64,000 bases of DNA from Planoprotostelium fungivorum (lineage: Eukaryota > Evosea > Variosea > Cavosteliida > Cavosteliaceae). The first letter of the stretch is position 1. Every line of letters starts with the position of its first letter. Shown piece after piece: positions 1 to 11,942 of this stretch. Position numbers and translations under genes: made by a program. The stretch is taken from contig MDYQ01000105.1 in the NCBI GenBank assembly GCA_003024175.1, forward strand, positions 26,889 through 90,888, given 5' to 3'. The notes beneath the pieces are model-generated. The model was not told where the DNA came from, did no database searches, and saw only the letters and a program-made list of their open reading frames with translations.

Positions 1-3000
1 TGTGATCGTATGTATCGAACGAGAGACAAGTGTGTAGATGATTCAAATGAACTACGATGGGGACAAGGAGAAAGCGGGTGAATAAAATAGAAGGAAGCTC
101 TCACTTGTTCTGTCAATTGATATCTACCGCACTGGTCGCACCACGCTTTCGTGTGACTCTCCCTCTTTAAAGAAGATCTGAGGAGACCACAGAAGTCATC
201 TTGACTCTCTCTCTGTGCTTCCGTGTAGGTCATATCGTATTGAAAGGATCTACATCTGTCAGTGATGCGATCGTCGATGCCATCATCGCGATGTGATGAT
301 GATGGTGGAGTCGAACGAGTGATGATGGACGATCGTGAAGGTGTCGACGTAAGTGATGACTCGACGATGATGTGACGATGCGTCACGATGATCGATCATC
401 GAGAGTGATGACTGCGTGAAGGTGACTCACTTGGTCTCTCTCTGCGTCTCGTGCTTGCAACTCATACACTTGGAGTGTGAGATGAAAGAAGAGCCGAACA
501 ATTGCTCTACGATCTGTACATTGCCCAATCCATTGATGGTCCGATTATTCGTCACTACCGCATGTCATCCATTTTCATTCAAAGAAACATCAGAGAATCG
601 TTTTGGTATGTAAATCTGAATGATGAAGGATTCGATCTACAGTGTTGTAGATGGATGGGTCACCTTCTTTTTGGAGTTGTTCTAATATGAATCGATTGAA
701 ATTTTCCATCATTCTGACGAGAGAGATACCATCATCAGCGGGAGGTTCAGTCAGGCCCAGACCACTCGCTGTTTCATTCGATTAAAATGGCGAGTTGTAG
801 ATCAGTCTCTCACCCTGGGGGATCTGTCTGAAACTTCGCAGAAAATTACTCGCTTGGCAATTGATACCGTGAGAGTGATCCAGCATGTCTACTTCGTCAA
901 GAAAATTTAATTAAATTTCATGAAAAGAGGAGAAAAAAGATACGAAACAAAAACCCCAGCTCACAGCTGAGACAGAACTCCTTCTTACACAGATGACCCA
1001 GCATGTGTGCTCTCAATTGCGGTATAAAGTACATCCACTGCAGCCCGCTGTTACAGTACGAATTCGGCAGTATGTTTTCTAACCCGGCAAAATAAGTCGC
1101 GTTGTGATACGCAAAATCGAAACCGTCGATGCCTAATCTCGTGTGTTTGATCTCGTGATGACGATAGCTGCGCGGGGGTCGGTATTTCTTGATTTTGCTC
1201 TGCAAGAGTAGATCTAATTTCCTGGCGGGAGCGTTGTGGCGAGTTGTAGATCGAGCCGGACGAGCACCTCCCCGGCGGGTGTGGCTGGGGTTGCTGGCGT
1301 ATCCCACGAAATCTACCTGAAATTTCGTCGGCGGAAAATTGGATGAAATTTCATCACCTGGCGGTAGTCCGGAAATAGATCGGCGTCCAAGTCTTTCGTT
1401 GCCCTGGGAACGCTCCATGAAGTTGACATGTCCCAATCAGATAACAAATCGCCGTCGTTCACCGAAGGGCCCGTACGGATACCAGAGATCGAATCGAATC
1501 TGCTATGTGGTCAGGGACACATTTTGGCGGGAAAATTTCCCGCCAAAATTGAGATCGAAAATTGGCGGGAAAAGTCACCCCTGACGGTTGCCCGTGATGA
1601 TCTCGTCGTCCACTCTGATTCGTGGAGCCGGAGGCGTGTATTCGATCTGTTCTACGACTTCTCCGTCCTCACAGATGACACAATTTTCCACGGAAATTTC
1701 AGAATCACAAGACACCTGCTTGTAGCTAGATCCATCACCAAAGCTCATGAGCTGGCCGCTGGGAGAGATATCGAAAGAATAGACGACTTCGATGTCGATC
1801 GAGTTGAACTGAAGAGGTGAGTCGTCATGATGCCGACGATGAGATCGCGATCGTGTCGTGATGTGATCGCGTGGCGGTGTAGATGATGATGGCGACTCAC
1901 TCCTTCGTAGTCTTGATCCATGGGCTCTTCTATATTCAAATATTGATAATAACCGTTCTGAGATACGACCACCAGCGAGCTATCGTTGTGAAATTTGATG
2001 TGAGATGGGCCGGGTGAGAAGGATAAGTGGTGGAGGGGCATCATCATCCTAATGTCATACACTCTCACGTATGGATCTATGCTGCTGAGAAGGAATTAGT
2101 TCTTCTCACCGTGATGATGTTTCGCTGATGACATGACTCTTCTTATTTCTATTTTTCGTAGGATTCTATCAGATATTGTTGTATTCTCGTTATAAACCAA
2201 TTGTATCTTCTTTTCAGTTTTGAAATAGTCCAACGTGTAATGATTTCTCTGTGATTAATGATGATCATCCTGCATCACAGAGAAATCTAACGAGAAGATA
2301 ATTCACCCGCTGGACCAACCAGATGTGACCAAGTAATTGTCCATCAGATCGAAACCAGTCAGCCCAGCCGAATGAGCGTGGATCGTGTGTTCGATATTCA
2401 TCGTCATCAGATCGCGAAAGGTGATCATGCCGTTGAGGTGTCCACAGCACAAGGACTTCTCGGTGCTCTTCATGAAGGGTGCTCCGTACATGATGGGTAC
2501 CTTTCATTTCAGAATGGGTGAAGAGATGATTTGTCATCACCTCTTTGACCAATCGACACGCATTTAGATCGAATATTAAGAGTTGGCTGCTTCCTCCCGT
2601 GAATAGTATGTCTGCGACGTAGTGTCAGACATTGGATTTGATGTGAAACATTCAACCTTGATTACTCTGATATGGAAATAAGAGGTTGTATAGATCTCCG
2701 TGTACGACAGATTGGTCGCCACCGTAGCTGAATGTTTGCATTCCTCCTCTCGATGTGACACAGAATTTCTTAGAAGAGACGGAAAGGATTCCCGCTTCTC
2801 CACTCATGATCTCTCTGACCTTCCATCGCGTCAGTCACTCTGCGAAGACTGCCGATTCAAAGAGGAAAAATGTAAAGATGAATCGAATACCTCCGTCTTA
2901 TGGGGTCGAAAGGACGAATACTTGTCACCGTTGGGATGGGTATAAGACGTGATTCTTCCATCTTGTCCACCAGTCCATATCAGCTCTTCGCTACAATCAT

Positions 3001-3094
3001 AATGGATAGACGTGACGGCCGGTGATCCCGAATAATATGTCGCCTGGTAGTCTGTCACACCTCCATGATATCCCAGCATCTTCATCTGGTGCAA
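1..3094 (-). CDS. PAN2: PAN2, catalytic subunit of the PAN2-PAN3 poly(A) deadenylase (3' part beyond window)
   Basis: PAN2 shortens mRNA poly(A) tails in the cytoplasm together with PAN3. At least eight exons read leftward. The N-terminal WD40 part contains blocks like HAHSAGLTGFDLMDNYLVTS (about 2420-2310) and RVYDIRMMMPLHHLSFSPGP with VVVSQNGYYQY (about 2065-1945). The inactive ubiquitin-hydrolase-like part follows: DFVGYASNP (about 1290), YFAGLENILPNSYCNSGLQW, KEFCLSCELGFLF (about 965) and, after introns, MLDHSHGINCQASNFLRSF (about 885-830), CMSCKHETQ (about 455) and KAWCDQCGRYQLTEQ (about 130). This order matches animal and fungal PAN2. The RNase D-like exonuclease domain should lie left of the window. 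The start at 3094 is the first Met before the first WD repeat. Exon limits are inferred from GTGAG/AG sites and homology. Confidence 0.9.
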
Positions 3095-3258
3095 ATTGTT
3101 TCAACGTTCTCGTATTACAACGCAAAAATCACAAAATCTTCACTGCAACACTGAGCACACGACACTATGGAATGCCAGTGGTAGTGGTACCACAATAGAG
3201 AACGCATCACAGTAGTTGAATTTATTCATTCCATCACTGCAACTTTGGTGTCACATCA

Positions 3259-4232
3259 TCATTGGCTGGAGACAGCCTGAACGGAGCATCCGGTAGCGAG
3301 ATAGATTCCTTGAGGACCCAAGCCCATGCTGGCGATACCCCTGGCGACTCTAAAGTATCCGCTCTCTCCCCACTCTGTTCCCCAAGAGTTCCTATTCAAA
3401 AATCAAATCTCCCGCCAAATCATTCCTCTCTTCACCTGACGACCCAGCATTGATCGGACACTCCGTCACAATCAGTCGTCAGGGCGACAGTTACCACGGC
3501 GTGGTCTAAATCTTGCATGTACTGCAGGGCATCGTTGGGACTGGCTCCCTTACACGGCTCTTGTCCAAAACAGTCTTGAAGATCGTACGGAGAAGCATCG
3601 TACATCTGAGCGGTGTTGATGCCCACGCAAGTTTCCACCTGTAATGTGTCACCATCCGTCTAAGACGTCACGAGATGGAGGGTCATCACGATAGCGGTGG
3701 TTGCGAAAGACCAGCATGAGCCGCACTGTCCTTGATCTCTTACAGGGGCCACGACTCCCTTGTCTCTCCAGTCGATGGGGCCTCTCTTGGCGGACCTTCC
3801 GTGAAACTTGTTGAAGGGTGTGACGTTGGTGGAGTTGGTGTCGATTTGAGATCCGGTGAAAAACTTCTTGAATTCTTCCTTGGTGAGATCGGAGAACTGC
3901 ATCATGGTCAGAATGTGGATGGACAACATTCGACATCGGGAGATGAAGGTCTCACTCGAGTTACTCCGGCCTTCCATCCGACTGTTCCATTCGCATACTG
4001 AAGAGAATGAGAAATCGCATGAGGATGTGAACGTGTTGATTACCTTCAGGTTGTGCTCCAGGTTCTTCAACTTGTTCTTGGCGAAAATACCGAGACGCTT
4101 CGCATATTCTGCAGCGTGGTCGTAATGCTTTCCATACTTGTGGAGGAACTCTTTGAATTCTTCCTTGGTCTGCTGATCGATGACGGCGGCAGCCAGGACG
4201 AGGCCGAAGATGAAAAAGATCCACACGCGCAT
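3259..4232 (-). CDS. Papain-family (C1A) cysteine protease, unusually short mature domain
   Basis: Secreted or lysosomal cathepsin-like protease. A signal peptide (MRVWIFFIFGLVLAAAV) precedes an I29-type prodomain (EEFKEFLHKYGKHYDHAAEY) and FSDLTKEEFKKFF. The mature part starts near RGPIDWRDKGVVAPV and has the catalytic motif QGQCGSCWSFA (about 3735-3705). Removing a short intron at about 3690-3640 joins SFATTAIV to ETCVGINTAQMYDASPYDLQ. The His motif is LDHAVV (about 3510). The Asn motif NSWGTEWGESGYF is made by splicing VVR|NSWG (about 3440/3395). All three catalytic residues are kept. The Cys-to-His distance is only about 75 residues instead of about 135, so the central segment of the fold is missing or lost in assembly. 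The stop is followed about 35 nt downstream by AATAAA. Confidence 0.85.
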
Positions 4233-4607
4233 GGTGGTTACTGCTTGTGACTACGGGAGGGAATGGTATTGCCCGATTTGTTTCTCCCTTATCCGGCGGT
4301 AGGTGTCATCTGACGCGGAATTCTTATCTGGAAGGTATCTTCTCTTGTCGAGGCGATTTCCGGAATTGTAAATCGTGAATAAGGCTCTCGTTGTTGACTC
4401 CTTAAGAGATTGAAGGCCTCCACGACTTGTCTTCTTGAGCACAACATGAACAAGCGTGGTTGTTTGAGAAGGCCCAAAGCCAGAATCCATTGGACTTATA
4501 TGGGGTCCCAAGTAAAGCCATTACAGACCTCATCACCTCCCCTCTCCAGCTCTCTCGATGGCCTTGTTGTCTTGTACTGACATCATCAGCAGACGAGCAA
4601 TGACAAT

Positions 4608-5075
4608 TCACGGACAATATTCATATCTTTTTCGGTCAACTTTCGCTTGGCTAACCATCTTATCGTTTCCCCTCTGTGCGGCCTTCTTCATGGCTTGATT
4701 GTTGAGTGCAGACGGGTTTACGAGAGGATGAGACAGTATTATCTTGACAAGCATGATAGTCCCACATGCGACTGCTCGTCTGATGGGTCTGTTGTCTCGT
4801 GCTGACGTGTCCACACGATCATCGGCCAGCAGTAGTCCCACTGCGTCTGGATATGACACGAGGATCGACTAGAAGTAGCCTCACCATCTCAGCATGGCCA
4901 CAGGATGCATTCTCGATAGCCTCATTATCGGCCTTTGGATGGCCAACAGCAGTCTGAACATGTCAATGTGGGTTGCACAGCAATCCTAATGGTCTTTTCA
5001 TTCTGAGCTGGGTCCACACGGTCATCAGCAAAGAGAAGCTGCATGACCCCATGGTCGTCATCACTCTCCAGGGCA
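4608..5075 (-). pseudogene. Ankyrin-family relic A
   Basis: An open stretch (4608-4859) reads LLLADDRVDTSARDNRPIRR and IILSHPLVNPSALNNQAMKK, the 31-residue units of the local ankyrin family. Upstream to about 5075 further units (QLLFADDRVDP) appear in other frames with no continuous reading frame. There is no recognisable first exon (F-box-like part) and no conserved start. It looks like a decayed internal fragment left between the protease and a membrane-protein gene. The 4251-4607 stretch between it and the protease start holds no gene I recognise and should contain the protease promoter. Confidence 0.7.
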
Positions 5076-5133
5076 ACTTGAAATGAGTTCTATTTATTTT
5101 CAAAGCACAAGTATCAGTCCTCTTGTCTCGAGA

Positions 5134-5664
5134 TCAATATCTGTTCACTGACGCCAGCCCGGCCATGATGATGAGACTGGCCGTTAAGACATAATAGAAG
5201 ATAGCCGTCTTCCAGTTCATCCTGCTCCAGAGGGCATCTAATACGGAGGTCCAAGGTCGCACGACGAGAGACAAAGTCATCTCGGTCATACCCAGGCCAA
5301 ATGAGTTGAATGGAACGACGGGCAAGAGCAGCACCATCACGAAAATGAGCCCCGCACGATGCGACCAGAAATGGATCTTGTTGACCACACGAGTCAAGCC
5401 ATCTTCGGGCTCGTAGTTTAAGAGCTTCTCCGCTTCCTCCCAGTTGAACTTCTTCTTCGTGTCGCATGGCTTCACGGCTTCTTGTAAAGGCACGTGCGTA
5501 TGAGGTGCAGACGGTTGTTGGTACGAGTGGAGTGGTACATGCTGCAGCTCACAGATGGGCGCACTCGCTGATTGTTGAGATCCGTAATATTGAGCTTGCG
5601 CATTTGGGAATGTCTGATGTTCATCGGCACCCATCTTTGTTGATGATCGAGGAGTTGATGTCAA
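5134..5664 (-). CDS. Small membrane protein, copy 1 of a two-copy family
   Basis: Single-exon reading frame of 176 residues. A polar, Gln/Pro/His-rich N-terminus of about 70 residues precedes WEEAEKLLNYEPEDG, then VVNKIHFWSHRAGLIFVMVL. Hydrophobic segments lie at about residues 105-130, 130-150 and 155-175, with MNWKTAIFYYVL between the last two. A clear paralogue lies at 28926-29315, about 50% identical over the last 110 residues with the same order of motifs (WE..EKLL.Y.P, HFWSHRAGLI, MNWKTA.FY). The conserved block is probably an integral membrane domain with three or four helices. I do not recognise the family. AATAAA lies about 40 nt after the stop. An alternative start is the Met at residue 11 (MGADEH). 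Confidence 0.75.
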   Translation of the reverse strand: MTSTPRSSTKMGADEHQTFPNAQAQYYGSQQSASAPICELQHVPLHSYQQPSAPHTHVPLQEAVKPCDTKKKFNWEEAEKLLNYEPEDGLTRVVNKIHFWSHRAGLIFVMVLLLPVVPFNSFGLGMTEMTLSLVVRPWTSVLDALWSRMNWKTAIFYYVLTASLIIMAGLASVNRY

Positions 5665-5967
5665 GTTGAAGGTGGGTTGTGAGAGAAAATGGAGGATCGG
5701 CCGTGTGTAGGATCTGACGTTAAGGTGCCTTTAAGAGGGATCTTTTGTGAATGCGATAAGGGCAAAGTGTAGGCTTCACTGAACGCGAGGGGTCCACACG
5801 TCAGGTGGGTCACACAGACGCCCTCTTTCCTGATCATCGACGGACCATGTCTCTGAGCGTGCAGAGGTGGTAGCACACTACCAGTTTGAGAAATACGCCA
5901 CATCATACATCTCATACGACTCACGTCACACATCACACATCACACATCACACGTCACATACATGTAT
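5665..5967. other. Spacer with (TCACACA)n microsatellite
   Basis: The region holds the promoter side of the membrane-protein gene (reading left) and the 3' side of the TDRD3-like gene. A short tandem run of the type TCACACATCACACATCACAC lies at about 5921-5960. I see no coding potential; the Ser-rich plus-strand frames from here to 6300 are shadows of the Arg/Gly-rich end of the TDRD3-like gene. Confidence 0.5.
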
Positions 5968-7780
5968 TCACTCCTCTCTCTTCCCCCTCGGAACATACAG
6001 AGCCATCGTTGGCCTCTCATTCTTCTCTCTCTTCTCTCCCTCTTCTTTTCTCTTCCTCTCTCCTCCTCTTCCTCTCTTCTCGTCAAGTCCTCTTCTCTCA
6101 TCAAGTCCCCCTCTGTTGTCATGATGTCCCCCTCTATTGTCATAATATCCTCCTCTATGTCCACCACGACCTCTGAAAGGTCTCTGGTACCTGTTGCCTT
6201 CACTCTTATTCGTCTCTGCTGCAATCTCGCTGGCGGAACCCCTCGGTGTGAACTCTGCCGATTCTGCAGTCATCTTCAATGTCTTCTCTGTAAACAATAA
6301 ATTCGAATGAGAATGATTTTAAAGTGGATATCACCCGTCGGTGCAGGTTCTGAAATTTCTCGTGGAGCTTGTGATCGATCTCGATGATCATCGCGATCAC
6401 CTCTTCGATCGTGATGATGATGATGTTGGGCACCTTCACCACCTCTACCTCTACCTCTTCCTCCTATACCACACGTCAATCGTCCATCTACAACAACCTG
6501 TCCACCTCGACCGCGACTGCTTTCTCGACTCTCGTTCCTCTTGTCTCTATCTCCTTCACCTTCTTGTTTCTCTTTCCCTCCCCTCTTCTCTCTGTTTGTG
6601 TCTTCTGTTACAAGTGAGAAGAGAAGCAGATATAGAGATAGTACCCCTCTTTACTCCGTCTCTGTGAATCTTCTCGCGGCGTGGATCTTCACTCTTCTTC
6701 TGACCTTCCATATTTTTCCCCCCTTTTCTGTTGTCCTTCTTATCTTCCGTCTTTCCTGATCAATCTTTCAATCACGATGTATCATCATGAAGATGACAAG
6801 ACATCATCGTCATCACGATCGACCCACCTTCGTGAGGTTTCTTTGCTTTCGTTTGATTCAGCGACGCTTCGTTTTGTCTCTCTTGAACGTTTTTCAAGAG
6901 TTGATCCGGTCTAAACTGAGGCGGCCTCTCGGCGAGTCCTTCCGTGTTTCTGCCCAATCGCTTCTGTCTGAGATTATTCCTCTCGATGTTCCAGTTTTCG
7001 ATGCATTCTGGAACTCGTCCACCTGTTTGATGATGAGAAGAGTTTGGATCTCGATCGCGCGAAATGATGTGTGAGATGATGTTGAATTGTCTCATTTGAT
7101 CTGTAGATGTGCGTACCACCATCATCGCGTTCACGATGTCACAGAAGAATATTCTCGAATGGGTATTTGATGATCGATTGGATTCAAATGTGTTGCATCT
7201 GACTCACCCAATTTTTCGATGATGGTTTCAGAATCACCCAAGACGATGTAACCAAATCTGAGTTTTGCAGTTTTGATGACAAACTTTGTTCCGGGTGGTG
7301 TATTCATGCTGTTCATCTTTCGTCAGAATGAATGACAGTTCGACTACTCACTCGAACGTATGAAAACCTGGAATGGCCTCGATAGCCTTCCAGTACGTGT
7401 AACCATCGGTGAAGACAGCGAACATGATTCGATTATCTCCATCTTCGAACGATTGGACTTGTGATTTCGATGTGTTCTTGAGAGAAGTCAATTGAACGAC
7501 AATAGGGCCGTCGGGAAACTGTCTTTGTCAGGTTGATATGAAGAAAGTGGCGTCTCACGATGGCTGTCTTTGTTCTATCTCCAATAGGAAACACTCTACT
7601 GGCGTACTCTTTGAGGTCGGTCTGTTATTCGTCAATTGACAAATCTTTCAAGTGACACACATCGAGGAGATCTTGTCTCAGCTTCTGATAATCATCGTGC
7701 TCTTCCACGATCTCCTTCCATGCGTCGTCTTTGATCTTAAATCCTTCAGTCAGCAATCGCTGACGCCACTCCTGACTCAT
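5968..7780 (-). CDS. TDRD3-like protein (DUF1767/OB-fold N-terminus, RGG C-terminus)
   Basis: In animals TDRD3 links topoisomerase TOP3B to methyl-arginine marks and RNA. The N-terminal exon (MSQEWRQRLLTEGFKIKDDA, about 7780-7625) is followed by an OB-fold-like segment with KSQVQSFEDGDNRIMFAVFT (about 7460) and TDGYTYWKAIEAIPGFHTFE. The diagnostic exon reads MNTPPGTKFVIKTAKLRFGY then IVLGDSETIIEKLG (about 7310-7210), matching LNTPPGTK...LLLNDSNT in TDRD3. The next exon (GGRVPECIENWNIERNNLRQ, about 7045-6985, then GLAERPPQFRP) matches TDRD3's block after the OB fold. The C-terminal exons are Arg/Gly/His-rich (RGRGGHRGGYYDNRGG) and end MALYVPRGKREE. I find no Tudor domain. A Met 12 codons upstream (7816) is an alternative start. 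Exon limits in 6300-6770 are uncertain. Confidence 0.72.
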
Positions 7781-7852
7781 GATGACTGCTGACGATCGTT
7801 CAGAACACTTTTCCACGACCTTTCAATCTACAACGCGGGGACAACAACGCCC

Positions 7853-9153
<1,301 letters not shown>

Positions 9154-9320
9154 GATGATCCTCTAAATAGAAAAGAAAAATGCTCTGGGTCAACAACAGA
9201 GAGACATGTCAAAACTTGACATTTTGCGCAGAAAAAGAGGATGGCCCAAATTCTATATTTGTACGTTCGATTCAGGCTCTACCAGCCCCTCCCATTTTGT
9301 CTTCTCTCCTTCCATCACGA

Positions 9321-11364
9321 TCACGTACACACACTCTCCTCCTCTATACTCGATCGACACCTGCGATCACCATGAGAAGTCGCGATCGATGCATCTGCAC
9401 GTCTCACTCTTCCATCTGGTGAGATCGATACGAGAGGCACTCGTTCCTCTATCAGCTGAGGCACTTGGACTTCGAAAGAAGAGCCGGGTAAGGTGAGGGG
9501 CACCTCTGCTCGGACGGACTGTCTGTGTCCATCTAAGGTGATGAAACCCCTGGGCCAAGCGCTGGTTGTATCATTTCTGCAGCGGACAAATTTTCGAGCA
9601 GTCGATGTCGCAGAATCGAAGCGGTAGAGTATCTGTGTCGATAGCTGCGAGTTTGTCAGATGATGCAGATCGCGATCGATGATTGGGATCGTGTGATGGA
9701 TGACGAGACATGGAGGTGGATGGAATGCACGTGATGTGGTGATGGACTGGCAGATGAAACGTGATGATGATGATGCGACGTGCAGGTGATGAGTGAGATG
9801 ATGTAACGCGCGAGTGATGATGCACACCACGGTGACATGATGCAAGATGATGCAGAGATCTATATGATAAAGCGAGGTGACCTCACCTGTACATCTCTCA
9901 TGATCACATTGAAGCGACTACCCTTCCTGAACGTCCCAGAAAACTCGTGTGTTCCCGCCAAAAAATTCACGTCACCGGTCGGACTCGTCACCGCATACGA
10001 AGTCAACTGTTTTCCTCAGTCCCAAACGAATGAAAATAAACTCAAATAAATCCTCACCTTGGACAATAAATCCTTCGCATTTACTGTTGACACGAGTGGA
10101 GACGTCTGTCCCCCTGCCATTCGCAGATCTGGGAAATCATTGATGAAATTCATCTACAACGGTCACTTTTAAAAGATACACGGAACAACTTCACCTGCTC
10201 TACATAGATGTCATGCATGTCGTTCATGACGAGGGCCGATAGAGTCAATCGCCCTCTTTCATTATCAGATAAGGCCAATTGGTATTCTGGTATCCAATAC
10301 ATTCCTTGTGACACGAAATGGATCGACGCATCGATGTCATCGTCTCCTTCGAGGACGGCATCACTTCTGATGTCTGATGAGATGTTCGGGTTGACAGTGT
10401 AGTTGATATCGAGCGTATCAGTGGTGACCTGGATTGGATGAGATGGACGATCATCACAATGTTGATCGTGATTGAAGAGGTGATGTCGAGTTGATGAGGA
10501 TGTTCATCATTTATGTGATCGTATGACATGATCCGATCACAAAAATCGATCAATGCACGATCTCTTCGTATCATTACCCTTTGTATGATTGCCTTCTCAC
10601 ATCAAATCATCTCACCGTTCTGTCTAAGATGGTGACCAGAATCTGGTCTTCATCGATGTTCAGTTCGTCCAGACGCAGATCGGGGTAGATGTGTCTGGGC
10701 ATTTGGATGCCAGTCACTCGAGAGAGAGGAACAGAATGCAGTGCTTTCTCCGTCTGGATGACAAGGAGTCCTGTCGCGATCGTCTCAGAATGTGAAGATG
10801 TAATATCATGTGATTGATTATCACGACGAGGCGATGATTACCTTTGCTGAGATCATCTCCTTCTTGTAAGACAGAATCGATCTGTGAGGGGTTAATTTGA
10901 AATATGAAAGACAAATAGAGATGTGATGGTGCTCACTCTTCCTATAATGGTTTCATTTCCTAATTGCACGGCCAATACAGAAGAGATGTTGGCTTTGAGA
11001 AGTTGCGTGAGGTGCAAACACGTAGTGTCTTCCGTGTAGGACGTTCTTCCGGTGTTGATGCTGTTGATGGTGGCTGATCTCACATGTTAGACACGATCAA
11101 AAGAAGAGGAAGAAGATCACCCGCTCCATTCTTCGTATCCACCCAGAGCGAACCGTACTCCGCAAATTTTGGAGCAATGAATGAGACAACTTCTTTTCCT
11201 CTTGGAAGATAGACTTTAGAGGTCACCTTTGCCGTTCCATTTCGAAACAGATTGAGGTGATCGGCTTTCAGATGGCTGATACTCCGAGTGTGAAGTCGTA
11301 ATGGTGAGACCTTTATCGTTGTGTGAGATAGAGTCAGTGTCTGCAGACGACGGAGACGCTGCAT
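9321..11364 (-). CDS. DUF4139-like protein
   Basis: Spliced minus-strand gene resembling bacterial DUF4139-type proteins. The first exons read DHLNLFRNGTAKVTSKVYLP then RGKEVVSFIAPKFAEYGSLW (about 11260-11130), like the 'LFRNGTA.V' start of that family. Next come HLTQLLKANISSVLAVQLGN (about 11010-10960), VLQEGDDLSKG (about 10865), SVPLSRVTGIQM (about 10730), LDINYTVNPNISSDIRSDAV (about 10400) and HFVSQGMYWIPEYQLALSDN (about 10315-10260). An exon FPDLRMAGGQTSPLVST (about 10130) corresponds to the 'GVPnFRFa..pSPL' motif that follows the DUF4139 sheet in bacteria. The last exon (VRAEVPLTLPGSSFEVQVPQ) ends at 9321. The start at 11364 (MQRLRR) is the first Met in the open frame and is uncertain. 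Role unknown. Confidence 0.6.
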
Positions 11365-11744
11365 TTGGCTGACGCGGTGAAGCGATTGTGTTTGTCTACC
11401 GAGAGACACACCCTCTACAACGGCTACATCACCTCGGAGCAAACATCAGACGACACAGAGACCACAAGCACATCAGCAGGCTGATTGTCTTTGATCATGC
11501 ACCGAGGAAGGTGAGGAAACAAATTACAACATCTGCACGATTTGCGATGATGATTAACACGATCCGTGATGATAACGGAATTGGCACTCGGTGCATTTGA
11601 CCTCAAGAGATCTTCAATTTTGGTTGCAGGAGAAGCAAGGAGAGAAGATGGGAGAGAGAAAGGGAGGGGACTGTGATGAAGCACATGTTGGACAGAATGA
11701 CAAACGAGTCCGCTGAGTTGTGTCTGAATCAGAAGAACAACGTG

Positions 11745-11822
11745 AACAAGCGATCTCGTCAGCTAACAGCAAGAGAACGAAATCTTAGCCCTTCAACACA
11801 AAGTACACGAGATGAAATTTAT
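11745..11822 (+). repeat. About 75-bp repeat also found at 22420-22495
   Basis: The stretch containing CTAACAGCAAGAGAACGAAA and then TTAGCCCTTCAACACAAAGT is almost identical to 22431-22490. The second copy runs directly into a decayed ankyrin-family first exon, so this one may be the 5' flank of a lost ankyrin gene. Here it sits between the DUF4139-like gene and the Zn2Cys6-PAS gene. Confidence 0.7.
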
Positions 11823-11942
11823 TTCAGAATTTCTGACCCACTTGATCGTCTCCAGATACTGACCCCTGTCCACTCTGTTCCTCCATCAACATCCGTTCAC
11901 ACTCTATAGAAGGTCCTCACTTGTTGCCGTTTGAGTGTACAC

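Noticed and set aside
4251-4511. Minus-strand frame upstream of the protease
   Set aside because: No recognisable motif and it occupies the expected promoter of the protease gene.
5867-6667. Ser/Leu-rich plus-strand frames
   Set aside because: Antisense shadows of the Arg/Gly-rich exons of the TDRD3-like gene.
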